From Auriscalpium vulgare (taxonomy: Eukaryota > Basidiomycota > Agaricomycetes > Russulales > Auriscalpiaceae), in contig JAHBBC010000002.1 in the NCBI GenBank assembly GCA_019915015.1, forward strand, positions 2,976,001 through 3,040,000: 64,000 bases of DNA. The letters run 5' to 3'. Positions within the stretch are counted from its first letter, which is position 1; each line of letters opens with the position of its first letter. Below, one piece after another: positions 51,601 to 60,694 of the stretch. The notes beneath the pieces were generated by a model that searched no databases, had not been told where the DNA came from, and worked only from the letters and a program-made list of their open reading frames with translations. The translations under genes were made by a program, and so were the position numbers.

Positions 51601-53993
51601 TTTTCTTGATCCAGCGCCATTATCACGCCGTCTTCGCTCATTGCTTCTGCATAGTGGATCATTGTCTGCGCCAATCTTATATGGTGGAAGATCGATCGGC
51701 CTGGGACGAAGCCCGCTTGGTCTGTATGTACCATGGCGCCCACTTCGCGCCCTAGGTTGACTGCCAGGGCTTTCGTGAGTAGTTTGTAGTTGGTGTTTAG
51801 CAGTGTTATTGGTCGATAATTTGCTATGTCTGTTCTATCTCCCTTTTTATAGATCGGGCACATCCAGCCCTCTGCAAAATCCGCCTTCGGGTCCACGCCA
51901 TTCTGCTGGATGTCTTGGAAGACGGTCGTCAACGTGCCCACTATGTCGAAGCTAGGTTCGTCTTTCTTCACTTTCTCCAGGTGTATTTCATGGAGTTTTT
52001 TCCAGAGCTCGTAGGGGCAGCCATCGAGTCCTGTCGCCGACCCTGTTTTCGCTTTCTTTAGGGCGTCCAGTACGTCTCCGTACGACACTTTGCTGTTAAG
52101 TGCCGAATTTTCTGGTTCCGGCATTTTTTGCTCCGGTGGGATAGCGTTGATGACTCTATCTTCGTTTTCCTTCGCTTCGTCAGCCGTTTGTTGGCGTTCT
52201 GATGGCGCATCCTGCAGGTTTCTGTGGTATTCTGCAGCTAATTGTGCCATCTTGATCGAGCTTGTCTCGTACTCGGGGGCTTGTCTTGCGCCGTTACCTC
52301 TCTGGCTGCCGTTGTCCCCGTCGTTCCGTGTGGGAGCTTTCCTTAGGCGGTACATTATGTCTCTGGGTTTTGACTCTTGGTTCACCTTTGGCCAGTACTT
52401 GTTTATCTGTTCGCCTTTTACGTGCCATCGGGCTTGGGCCGCTCGCTGCGCTGCCGAGCGTTGTTTTTGTTGTAGGTGGTCAAGTTCTTCCACTATCAGT
52501 GATTCTGTGACACGTAGGTCTTCGTCGGTGTCGAAATCCTTCTGCCTCGTGATTTGGCGCCTGCCCTTCTGCAGGGTTTTTATCCTGTTCTGTATGCGGC
52601 TTGTTGCTTTCTTACCTGCCGCCTTGGCTTTCGTTATTATAATCATTTTCAGCTGCAGCCACAATGTTTGTGGGTTAGCAATTTCCCGGTCATGCTGGGG
52701 TGCGTCTATTTTCTCCGCATATCTTATGCCCGTTCTAATGACTTCGTCGAGTAGAGCCTTGTCGTTGACGAGGTGGAGGGGCCACGTCCATCGTCCGTCT
52801 CCTATTTCTGGCGCCTGGTTTGAGGCGTGTCTGACTGATACTAGGTCATGGTCCGATGGTATCGCCTTCGGATTCGATGACCACTCGTAGATGTGTGGTA
52901 TGTGTCGTTCCGCAACATATATTCTGTCCAGTCTCGATTTTATCATCCCTTGGTTGTGGCGATAGGTGAATGATCTTGTTTTGGGGAAGGCTTCTCGCCA
53001 TGCGTCCCAAAGGCCGTACTCATGTCGGAAGTCTTGCAGGGCTTCCACTCCCCTTTCATCGTCGGCGTGTTGGGGGGCTCGGTCTCGGGCATCTTCCACG
53101 ATGTTCATGTCCCCCAGAGTGTAGTCTATCGTGTGTACTCCTAGTTCGTCAAGACGTGTTCTGATTTGCCCCCAGAATTCTGCGTGATCGGCTGCGTGGT
53201 TTGGTGCGTATATATTGATTATATTGAGCGTCTCCTCTGTGTTCCATTTAATGGTTAGGAGGGCCGCCCTACCCGGTACGAGTTCCGTTAGAGTGCATTC
53301 GTCCGTCTTCACCATTGTTTTGTTTAGGACGAAACCGACTCCAGCCGACCCAGTTGGATTGTCGGGGAGCGGTGAGTTTAGTATTAGCATTTTCTTGCTG
53401 TAGCGTTGGCGTAGCTCGCTTAGCTCGTTCTCCGCCAGGTGCGTCTCCTGCAGAGCCAAGATTCCTATTTTGTGCTCTTTTATCGCTCGGGCCACCTCTG
53501 GCCATATGCTTTGCACGTTTCCACTCCTTGTGCGGAAAGTACGTCCGTTCATGTTCTGAGACGATAGTTTCATGTTCGCCTTAAATTTCTTACCCTGGTG
53601 TGCTTCGCGGCGTGTTTGGGATGCGCTCTGCGGCGGTCTTTCCTCTGTAGCGTGGGCTCTGTCCTCATTTGGTTCTTCCCTGGGATTTTGGGAATTGGGC
53701 TGTTGGGCTTCTTGGGCGTGTCTCGCCCCTGGTGCTGGTGTGGCACGTCCACCTGCGCTCGCTCCGGTCGCATCATCTGGGGGTGTCCCGGCGGCAATGG
53801 ACGACCTCCCTCCGCTCCCGGAGAGGTTCGGACCGTTTGACGACAAAAACCCGTTATTGATAGAGTGATGTGAAGTTTGTGCAGCAGTCGGACTCAACGC
53901 ACCGCATACGACTATTCGCGGGCGTGGTCGGCATAACCCGGCCGACTCGGGTGGACACATGTCGGACTTTCCTTTCCTACAGTTCCTCGGCAT
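48666..53993 (-). CDS. LINE ORF2: APE endonuclease, reverse transcriptase, RNase H
   Basis: 1,775 codons without interruption. The N-terminus is low complexity. The APE-type endonuclease has ILALQETHLAENELSELRQR, YTLGDMNIVEDARDRAP and IPSDHDLVSV. The reverse transcriptase has ANYRPITLLNTNYKLLTKAL, MALDQEKAYDKIKHDYLW, RGVRQGDPLSCLLF and the catalytic FADDTLLYLS. RNase H follows (VIYTDGSCMNNGK, IHFRTDSEYVKKGL, FEWIKGHSGDPGNDGADEYA). Then comes a cysteine/histidine-rich end (ARCEACDDPEESLSHILFEC). This order fits the Tad1/I-type LINEs of fungi. It could still supply enzymes in trans, although the element lacks its 5' end. Confidence 0.95.
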   Translation of the reverse strand: MPRNCRKGKSDMCPPESAGLCRPRPRIVVCGALSPTAAQTSHHSINNGFLSSNGPNLSGSGGRSSIAAGTPPDDATGASAGGRATPAPGARHAQEAQQPNSQNPREEPNEDRAHATEERPPQSASQTRREAHQGKKFKANMKLSSQNMNGRTFRTRSGNVQSIWPEVARAIKEHKIGILALQETHLAENELSELRQRYSKKMLILNSPLPDNPTGSAGVGFVLNKTMVKTDECTLTELVPGRAALLTIKWNTEETLNIINIYAPNHAADHAEFWGQIRTRLDELGVHTIDYTLGDMNIVEDARDRAPQHADDERGVEALQDFRHEYGLWDAWREAFPKTRSFTYRHNQGMIKSRLDRIYVAERHIPHIYEWSSNPKAIPSDHDLVSVRHASNQAPEIGDGRWTWPLHLVNDKALLDEVIRTGIRYAEKIDAPQHDREIANPQTLWLQLKMIIITKAKAAGKKATSRIQNRIKTLQKGRRQITRQKDFDTDEDLRVTESLIVEELDHLQQKQRSAAQRAAQARWHVKGEQINKYWPKVNQESKPRDIMYRLRKAPTRNDGDNGSQRGNGARQAPEYETSSIKMAQLAAEYHRNLQDAPSERQQTADEAKENEDRVINAIPPEQKMPEPENSALNSKVSYGDVLDALKKAKTGSATGLDGCPYELWKKLHEIHLEKVKKDEPSFDIVGTLTTVFQDIQQNGVDPKADFAEGWMCPIYKKGDRTDIANYRPITLLNTNYKLLTKALAVNLGREVGAMVHTDQAGFVPGRSIFHHIRLAQTMIHYAEAMSEDGVIMALDQEKAYDKIKHDYLWRVLRKFGLPEIFITTVKSLYENANTKININGHFSDDIRITRGVRQGDPLSCLLFNLAIKPLACMFRQAPNIKGFEIPGLVDKLVINLFADDTLLYLSNEDKYEDVTEILSRWCAASGAKFNIMKTEIIPIGSEEYRKEVISSRKINEDDAQIGEEIRITEDGHVARYLGAWLGNGGDDTVPWGRVLDKINEHLTRWKQTFPSIMAKKHVVQMFAGGCSQFLAKAQGMPKNVEKSLTEMIKKFIWSENTRNAPIDLKHLYRPKEEGGIDLLDIKARNDAIELMWLKDYLDLTESRPRWAYLTDALINRTLPDIHSVALLNTFLQSWNPPLRGRKEDTKLPKEIRNMLLAAKTYDAQFAVLKMTKELKKQLPAWYHLGTTKPKPIAARSQCLMYTHKVRTIGDYLTIAERLDPNRPGRPHYPRARCACAPCKTDARAGCDNPHKCAMEAQEILRRLNQKSDPRAASPKDGLTLTKRRRDQNIRAMANKKGVVLFNPTVTASKSLADCFRVFTDPEGTAPIPAQRLMRPQNGLNHQEDTLVIYTDGSCMNNGKLNSRCGSGVWIAEDSPLNLAARIGGTAKTNQVGELAAVILALLRVDNFRPIHFRTDSEYVKKGLTEHLQTWEDRGWIRIEHRDLFKKAVDLLRRRSAPTWFEWIKGHSGDPGNDGADEYADRGARKDAPTEIDVTIKREWNLTGAKLATLTQAIAYQGIRERVTPDDRSGPQTQLNLARDALEAFTGNQETNATLWKGITHRDIRKPIRTFLYRAYHNSYKLGDFWLRINDHEKARCEACDDPEESLSHILFECESDPRTIIWKLAREPWPHGEESWPNLSLGTILACGNLVVKQRTRDRDEEEEEQERKRDPGATRLLKIIISESAHLIWRLRCERQIGGRTHTATSITKRWHRAINDRLVIDQIAARNIIRTESNYKNVEDTWKGTLKDERFLPFEWAKAKEVLVGIVPPRPPI

Positions 53994-54418
53994 CTGCAGG
54001 CAGTACTTGACGACTTAAGCCTCTCGGCACGGCTAGTCCCTGACCTCAAAAGGTCTCCGTGGTTTTTGGCTCTTTGCCAGGCGACAGGGTGATATCGCTT
54101 CTTGCTTTCCTGTCCTGCGTACAGTCAGTAAATGTGGGCGGTCAGCGATTTTTTTCCGCGTTCGGGTTCTTCTCCCTGTGGTCCCCCGATCGCGTTGGGA
54201 TTTCGGAGCATGCAGGGCTTCCACTTTAACTCGGTGTCCGGGCGCCGAGTGCGGTGCGTGCTCTTTTTGTTTCATCATAAATCATGCTTGTATATTTATG
54301 TAACTACGCGGGTGTCTGCGAGTCTTTCGACTACGTGGTTATACGTGTATACGGGAATGTGATATCTTTAGTTCGCCATTATCGTGCGTTCTGACTCTGT
54401 TCTGGTCGGGGGTAACGC

Positions 54419-54938
54419 CTAGTACCGGCGTCCACGGCGCGCCCCATCTCGCGAGTCGTCGTACTGGCCGTTGCGGGCCCTGCCGCGTGCGCCTCCTCGT
54501 GGGCCGCCTCGTGAGCCGCCCCGTCCTCTCGACGCCTTCGGGGTGGGTTCTGCCTTGCTGCCCGGGCCTTGCCAGCCTGGGACCTCTGGGAAAGGGCACA
54601 GGCCGCGCGGGTGGTCGCAGCCATGGCACAGTGAGCAGTCGAGGTAGGGGATGACGGTCCCCGTGCCGATCAGGTTGGATCGGTACGTCAGTTCCGCGAA
54701 ATGGTCACGGAGGGTGACCCAATGTTTGACGGTGGGTATCGTGTCGGGCTCCGCGATGGCCGCGAAGTGCGGGAGCAGAATCGCCCCGGTACCCTTCATG
54801 TCGATGCGTACCACCCGCAGCGATGAGATGAAAGCCGATACTTGCTGTACCGTGAGTGGGATGTCGTCGTCTTCTGATTCCGTGATGAATCCGCTTAGTC
54901 TCGCGCCTGAGGCGTCGCTGCGCCATGTTCTGTCGAGG
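54419..54938 (-). CDS. LINE ORF1 (gag-like), C-terminal part
   Basis: Open from the insertion edge (GILDRTWRSDASGARLSGFI) to the stop at 54419. It contains a zinc knuckle-like CSLCHGCDHPRGLC and an Arg/Gly-rich RNA-binding tail (RGRGGSRGGPRGGARGRARN). Such proteins bind the LINE RNA. The N-terminal part is missing because of 5' truncation. Confidence 0.8.
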
Positions 54939-54957
54939 ATTCCCTGCTTTCTTTTCT
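54939..54957. other. LINE target site duplication, 5'-side copy
   Basis: Same 19 bp as 48431-48449; the next bases (ACTAGG) are the original flank. Confidence 0.9.
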
Positions 54958-56193
54958 ACTAGGTGGGCCCCGAATCTACTGACTCTGCTGGTACGCGGGG
55001 AACTGACACATTCGAAGCAAATTCAGTGCTCTTTCACGGCGCGTGCTGCGGTCTCGCGGCCACAGGTGCACGCTCATTACATAAATCGAGAGAGCATGCC
55101 CCCTCCGTCTCTTCCTTGGGACTTCTGCGCGCAGCTCACTTAGTGTGTCTTCATGCTCTCGCAAATCCCCCAGGTGGTCTTCGATTGTAGGCGCTCTCAA
55201 TGACTGTACATAATGTATGCGCATCTCACTTACGCTGCAGACGAGCGTTCGCGATCGCCCAGATGGCGGTCAAAGACAGATCTCAAAAAGCCTAGTGTAC
55301 TCTTGCGTGGCACGTTCTCGCTCCATCTCCGAAGCCCGCGACCCTGGCTATCTCTGCAAGGCGCACCGCCCGCATGCACCTCGTCTCATCCACGCGCTGT
55401 ACGTTAAAGACGATTCGGCAGGCTCTCCGGCAGCGCTTCGCATGGGGTATCTAGTCGCTCTCAAGCAATCCCCAGCAATACTTATATTGAAAGCCGACAA
55501 ACCACTCGGCGAGCAGTTGCGACTACCGTATTGTGAGTTCTTCGCCGATATTTGAAGTCTAGGGTGACTTGTTCATCGCGTTCAGGCTTTCAGCCGGTGC
55601 GCAGCAACGACGTGACGGCCTCCGGTGAGGGACGTTCATTCGCACATGGGGAGGCTATCTATCATCACGGGCAAATGCAGGGATGTCGGCGGGGACGCTC
55701 GGTCTACGGACGGTATGGGCTTGTCTACGGTAAATACCCCTTGCCGCCTACTTCTTGGTCGGGCATCGAGTTCTACGACGTTGTAGCACAGATAATGTTT
55801 GGTTTGACTGTTCCTTGTGTGCCAATTCCCATGTTCCTTCATTGAAGCGTCGAGCACCGCGCGTACGACGAGAGAGTGAAACCACCAATAATTCATTGCT
55901 CCAGAGGTCCCTTCCAAAACGAATACAGATGAAAGCAAAAATGTCATAATGTAGTCGTAGCCTGCAAATGCGGATAACTCCAGTGCGCGGCATTCAGAAC
56001 CCCTCTAATCGATACAATGCCGTGGTCGACTTGAAGTCGTGATGCGGTGTGGTGAGAATGGGTCAGGCACGAAATCTGCGCGCTTGTCGTGAGTCGGAGG
56101 ACGCGCAGTGAGCGTATGCGGCAAACTCACGATGTGCAGTGTTATGAGCTTCCAGGACGTGCAGCCTGGCATTGCTGCGGGCGCGGTGCGCGC
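54958..56193. other. Gap with no recognisable gene; one dispersed-repeat copy
   Basis: Only short ORFs. About 55890-55985 (minus) matches 5819-5912, see there. It ends at the stop codon of the pheromone gene. Confidence 0.4.
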
Positions 56194-56313
56194 TCAGACA
56201 ACGACGCAGCCGGCGGAGCCACCGGAGCCGCCGGTCTCGGCCTCCACGGGGGTCGCGCTGGGAGTCCCCTCAACGAGCGCGGCGGGGAAGAAGTACTGAA
56301 GGAAGGAGTCCAT
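56194..56313 (-). CDS. Mating pheromone precursor (farnesylated lipopeptide type)
   Basis: A 39-residue ORF starting MDSFLQYFFP and ending GGSGGSAGCVVV, stop. Basidiomycete B-type pheromone precursors are short, often start MDxF, have an acidic/Pro middle and end in a CaaX box; here CVVV is a correct CaaX with cysteine fourth from the end, preceded by a Gly/Ser stretch as in mature peptides. Processing would be farnesylation of the Cys, removal of VVV and N-terminal cleavage; no clear Glu-Arg cleavage doublet is present, with VEAE the nearest acidic site. A TATA box lies 93 bp upstream and a pyrimidine-rich leader between. No STE3-type receptor is visible in the window. Could be a mating-type or a non-mating pheromone gene. 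Confidence 0.75.
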   Translation of the reverse strand: MDSFLQYFFPAALVEGTPSATPVEAETGGSGGSAGCVVV

Positions 56314-56405
56314 TGCGAGTGAATATGAGGGCGGGTGAGAAGAAGAGGCAGTGGGTGGGCTGAAGAAGGGGAAGAACCTGCTGGACATACGAGAGCGCAG
56401 CGCGG

Positions 56406-56413
56406 TATTTATA
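56406..56413 (-). promoter_or_regulatory. TATA box of pheromone gene
   Basis: TATAAATA on the minus strand, 93 bp before the ATG, followed by a CT-rich leader (CTTCCCCTTCTTCAGCCC). Strong TATA plus pyrimidine leader suits a small, highly expressed fungal gene. Confidence 0.6.
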
Positions 56414-58161
56414 CGTCGCTGGCCAGGGCGGATGCGTCGGGTTCTGGTTCTCCGCGCGGGCCCACAGAAGACAATAGGCAGCGGAGCTCGGCCGCTGGCT
56501 AACAAGCCACTTTGCTCGTCGCGGCCCAGCGAACAAGGTAGCGTCCATTCGACTTTTGAGACATCGGGTGTGTGGAACAATTAGCGGTTTCATTGCGCCC
56601 GCTTTGTCGGGCGTGCACCACGCTAAAGCCTAAACACATACCGCGTATCGGGCTTATCGGTGTCCTGACAAATTGTGGGACCGATGATCTTGAAATGCAT
56701 GGGGCAATGTGAGTAGAGCCGAAGATGGGTGCCTTGTATTTTCTTTGCTTTGTTCGTATTGAGAGTCAATTCGGATGCGATCGCTTTGAGACAAAATTGT
56801 TGCCAAGGCAGCTGTTATTTTATTCACGTATGGGCGGGCTCCTATAAACGTACGGGGTCGGCCCCGGTGCTCTTCGCACAGCCAGCGCGTTAATTCGAGC
56901 CAAAAATGGGTCGAACGCAGGTCGAACGCAGGAACGAGCGTGCGGGCTGCCATGCGTGCCGAAGATCGGTGACGTGGTGCGTCATCAGCGCAATACCTAC
57001 CGTGACCAGGCTGCGAGTACGCGAGAATCAGCGTTCGAGTCCGCGCGCACAACGTCGCATATAACGCACCAAAGAGAGCAGAAATTGAGATGTGCTGCGT
57101 GAGGTTGTAGAGACCGGGCCCTTCAGCGAACGGCGTTCCGATTGCTAAAGCTTGGCACGGCAGGCATGTAAATTTGATGCTGTTGAATACAGCGCGCGAT
57201 GGTCGACTAGAAGGGAGAACACTGTCAGTAAGATTCCCGAAAGAGCTAATTGTCAGACAATATGCGCACAACGTTATAAACACGACAGAGGTCTTGGAGG
57301 CACTGGCTCGCCATCTGGAGCTGGAGGCATGGAGATATTGCTAGCGTGCCGAACTTGCGTTGATCGTGAAGACGATGAATCCGACGAAAATCGACCGGCG
57401 GGAGAATGAGTTGGTATACGAGGCGAATATGCTTGAAGTGAGACTTTGCGTGTGCAAACGTTGAGAAAGGAACCCGAAAGGAAACGGTCCAGACGCACAC
57501 CGGGATCCCCGAGCTTCACTCAGGGAACATGGAGATCTTGCTGAGCAAAGAGTCGATGTCATGCGGCGGCACGCTGTTCCCGAGATTGTGCATAGAATCC
57601 GAATATGAGGGTCAGCTCCTCGTCGCCAAGCAGCGCCCGGTCGGCAGAATTGAGCATCCTGACGGATGCGGGCAGCTGCGCGGAGGAGAGGTCGCCGGCG
57701 GACAGATCGTAGCCACGAGAAGAGGATTGCGCGCATCGTTGAGCAGGATCTGCCGACAAGAGGCATGCATTCAAGCCAGCCGGCGTGGTCTGGCGGAGGC
57801 AACAGCAGTCAGAAAGTGATGACGGGACAAAGGCGAAGTACGTGCATATTGGACAGTCTCGTCCATCGCATCCAATTCTTCGCGGTCGTGTTGTATTGAG
57901 CATTCATCTACCAGTATGGGTGAGGTGCCGCGCCCTGAGAAAACAGGTAACAGGGTGAAGTACGACGTTGGAGATCCGGTCGCCTTCAGCGACGGGCCGC
58001 GACGGTGCACCTGAAATAAGTGATCATGATATAAGACAGAAAACAATTGACATACCCGGTGACGGGGACATGATCAGAGATCGTTGGCTACGACGAAGGC
58101 TTCGCTGTCGTCGTCGAGGCGTAGAAACAAGAGGCGTCGACCAGGCGTCGACCTGAGCGTG
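56414..58161. other. Gap without an assignable gene
   Basis: About 57005-57075 is a diverged copy of the repeat at 28575 and 62825 (AATCAGCGTTCGAG.CCGCG, ATAACGCACC). On the minus strand, around 57530-57680, short protein-like strings end in stops (DEELTLIFGFYAQSREQ; PHDIDSLLSKISMFPE) in different frames and may be a decayed gene end. Nothing can be named. Confidence 0.35.
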
Positions 58162-59047
58162 GGCGCGTGTAACGCACCTGACGAGGAGTGCACCGCGCTC
58201 GCTCCGCCGCACGCTCAGAAGTCCTATTGGTGTCCGAGAACCAGGTCTGCGCCCCGCGGGTCGCCTCAGCAAGCGTATACTCGAAGGTCACGCATGCTGC
58301 GGACAATGCAGGCTGGACTGCGCTGGTGGTCAACTTACCGCTACGCCATCAAGAGGGCTACGCACCTGAATAAAACACTATACCAATCGGCGGCTTGGCA
58401 GATTGCGGGGACGGCTGTTGTGCGAGGAGCGAGATGTAACCGCCAAGAGATGTTACCTGCATAAAAAAGTCAGATCAGCGGTCTGAGTGTATGCGATGTG
58501 AGTTGACGCACCAGCGCAACAGCGTCCCCGCGGTGCACATAACTCCTCCCCGGCCTACAGCACTTCAACAGCGACAACAAGCATTGACCAGAGCCTCCCA
58601 TGGTACTCCGACTCCGGCCGTAGAATGCGCCGCGATGCTAGAGAAAAAGCACCGCACGCGGGTTGACTCAAACCCCCGGTGAGACTACGAGTTCTCAGGA
58701 CTACACACCTCAGCGAATACTTGAATAAAGACCCGTCATGGCAGCGGTTAAGTTGGAAGCCCCTCGTACTAACGATGGTCAGCTCACAATGCGCTCTGCC
58801 AAAAACCCAATAACGCACCTCAGCCGAGCATCCCGCATGTAGTCCGCAAGTCACCGCTGCACGCACTGGCGAGAGCGTAGTTTTTCTGGAGCGCGCCACT
58901 GCCAGGAGAAGAGGACACGGTGAAAGAAGAGGACGAGAAATTATTGCGTCACGGTCGTGCCAGTCGTCTGCGGGCACCTCGGCCCGCTGGGCCCGCTAGT
59001 AGCGCCCACTGTCGCACACGTGACACGTCCTCTCCAAGCCTCAAGCC
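58162..59047 (-). repeat. Inverted duplicate of 33415-34302
   Basis: Almost identical to 33.4-34.3 kb in reverse orientation. Together with the F-box genes at 31.9-33.4 and 60.7-62.4 kb, this makes a large inverted duplication in which the 58-62 kb arm has about 1.6 kb more between the two blocks. Confidence 0.9.
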
Positions 59048-60694
59048 TCTTCACGCGAACTCCCAGCACGAACGCCCTGCAACCATCCAGAATCTGCGGC
59101 CGTCTTCTTTCCAACAACGGACCAAGAGCCCTCTGACACGCCGAGGACCCACCGCGCATAGCCTTACGGCTCGTCTTTTAGTGCGTCAGAATAATGGTAT
59201 TTACCTCCTCCGTGCTCGTGCGCTGACTTCTTCTGACTTCCTACCAGACCGGCATCTGCCTGCACGACGTCGCGGCCACATGACACGCGCGCCCAGTATG
59301 AACGGCCCGCGATGATGCACTGGCCGAACTGCTACACGGCGGCGAACTCTGGAGGCGGCAGAGGGGGAGGCAGTGTCGAGAACATGAGCTCACCAGCGCG
59401 CACTTGGTGAGCACTCGCCTCACACGAGCCCGAGCTTGTCCTCCTTGCTCACACAATCGCCCAGATATCTCCACCTTGACGAGGCACGATCCCATCGATC
59501 GTTTCGGTACCGCTGGACACGACTACAGAATCCCAGGGCGCTGGCTTCTCGAAGCGCGTCAGCCGCAGGATTCAACGCTCGAATGCTGACCACTCCTAAA
59601 TCCCGATGCCGGCGCACTCCTCGTCGTTATTTCGCCCGCCTCGAGCTCCTTTTACACCTGGATCGGGCCAGGGAAGGTGCTTGCCGAGTTTTGCGAGACG
59701 GTCGAAAGGAGACGCCACAAGCTAGTACGTGTGTGCCATCCATTCCTCATCTCCAAGTCGGTTAATTGGATATAATCTGCCCTAGCAGCGGTGTCATAGG
59801 CCTTCAATGCCCCGCGCCTTGCCGCATGCAAACATGCTGCCCGTTTTTCCGCCATCTCATTGCCTCTTCGAAGCAAGCACGACCGCGCAATCTGGCTGAC
59901 AACTCGAACGCGGACTTTGGCGGCGCGTGCGCAGCACCTGGCGTGTCTCAGCACACCCACTGCGCGGACGATGCGCACGCTCGTAGCGCTTCGCCCACGC
60001 ACGGCCCGTCTTCGTGCACGCGAGCGCCGCCTTGGGCCTATCTCCCGAGAGGGAAGGTGCTGGCGGGGCGAATGGCCCCCGGAAACATCAATTCCACGGG
60101 CAGTAACGTTGCGCGCGTTGGTCTCTGGTGGATACGGATCGCGGCGAAAGTATGCACGATGTCGAGAGGATGCTCGGAAAGGGATTAGACCAGGTATGTG
60201 CGATACACCATCTATCGTATCCTCGAGCTGGCTGACTGAATGCATCGGATTTCAGTGGCCTGTGTCTTGCCACATCAAAATCGCCCCAACGCCCATTGTT
60301 TTCACCTCCTTCGCTAGCGGCGAACGCTGTGACCTCCGGAGGCGGCTACTATCTGTTCTCAAGCTCGTGGAAAGGCGCCGGTACCCGCAGTCACACTACA
60401 ATTCCATGATGGCGATGCATCTTTCATCCTTGACTCGGATAACTGGAGGCCTGGCAGCGGTGTCGTATAGGACTTCATTCGCGTTCATCTGTACGGCACA
60501 GACCGAGGACGCTCCTCCTCTGCCAATAATCAATAGATTGATCCTCCAAATCCGGTGTGAGCGTGTGCTCATAACCCTGCCGATCAGAACTTGAGCGTCA
60601 AATTGACTCTTGTCAGCAACCACCGAGTTTGACTCTGGTGAGTACTCTGCTTGCTCATTCTCATGTACCAGCTCATAAAATCTTCACGCAGAAA
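59048..60694. other. 1.6-kb spacer present only in the right duplication arm
   Basis: No recognised gene. It ends with the F-box 5' UTR intron (GTGAGTACT at 60638 to CGCAG at 60691), which is like those at 36.2 and 48.1 kb. That makes this arm the ancestral state and the 33.4-kb arm a deletion product. Confidence 0.45.

Larger units (their letters stand above)
48450..54938 (-). mobile_element. Tad-like LINE retrotransposon, 5'-truncated
   Basis: A 6.5-kb insertion on the minus strand: short poly(A) (Ts at 48450-48458), 3' UTR, intact ORF2, spacer, and the 3' part of ORF1, which stops abruptly at the target duplication. The 19-bp duplication and A-tail are hallmarks of target-primed reverse transcription. 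The 5' end (promoter and most of ORF1) was lost at insertion. Confidence 0.93.

Noticed and set aside
59652..60594. ORFs of about 200-240 codons on both strands before the last F-box gene
   Set aside because: Overlapping antisense ORFs without motifs; likely chance.
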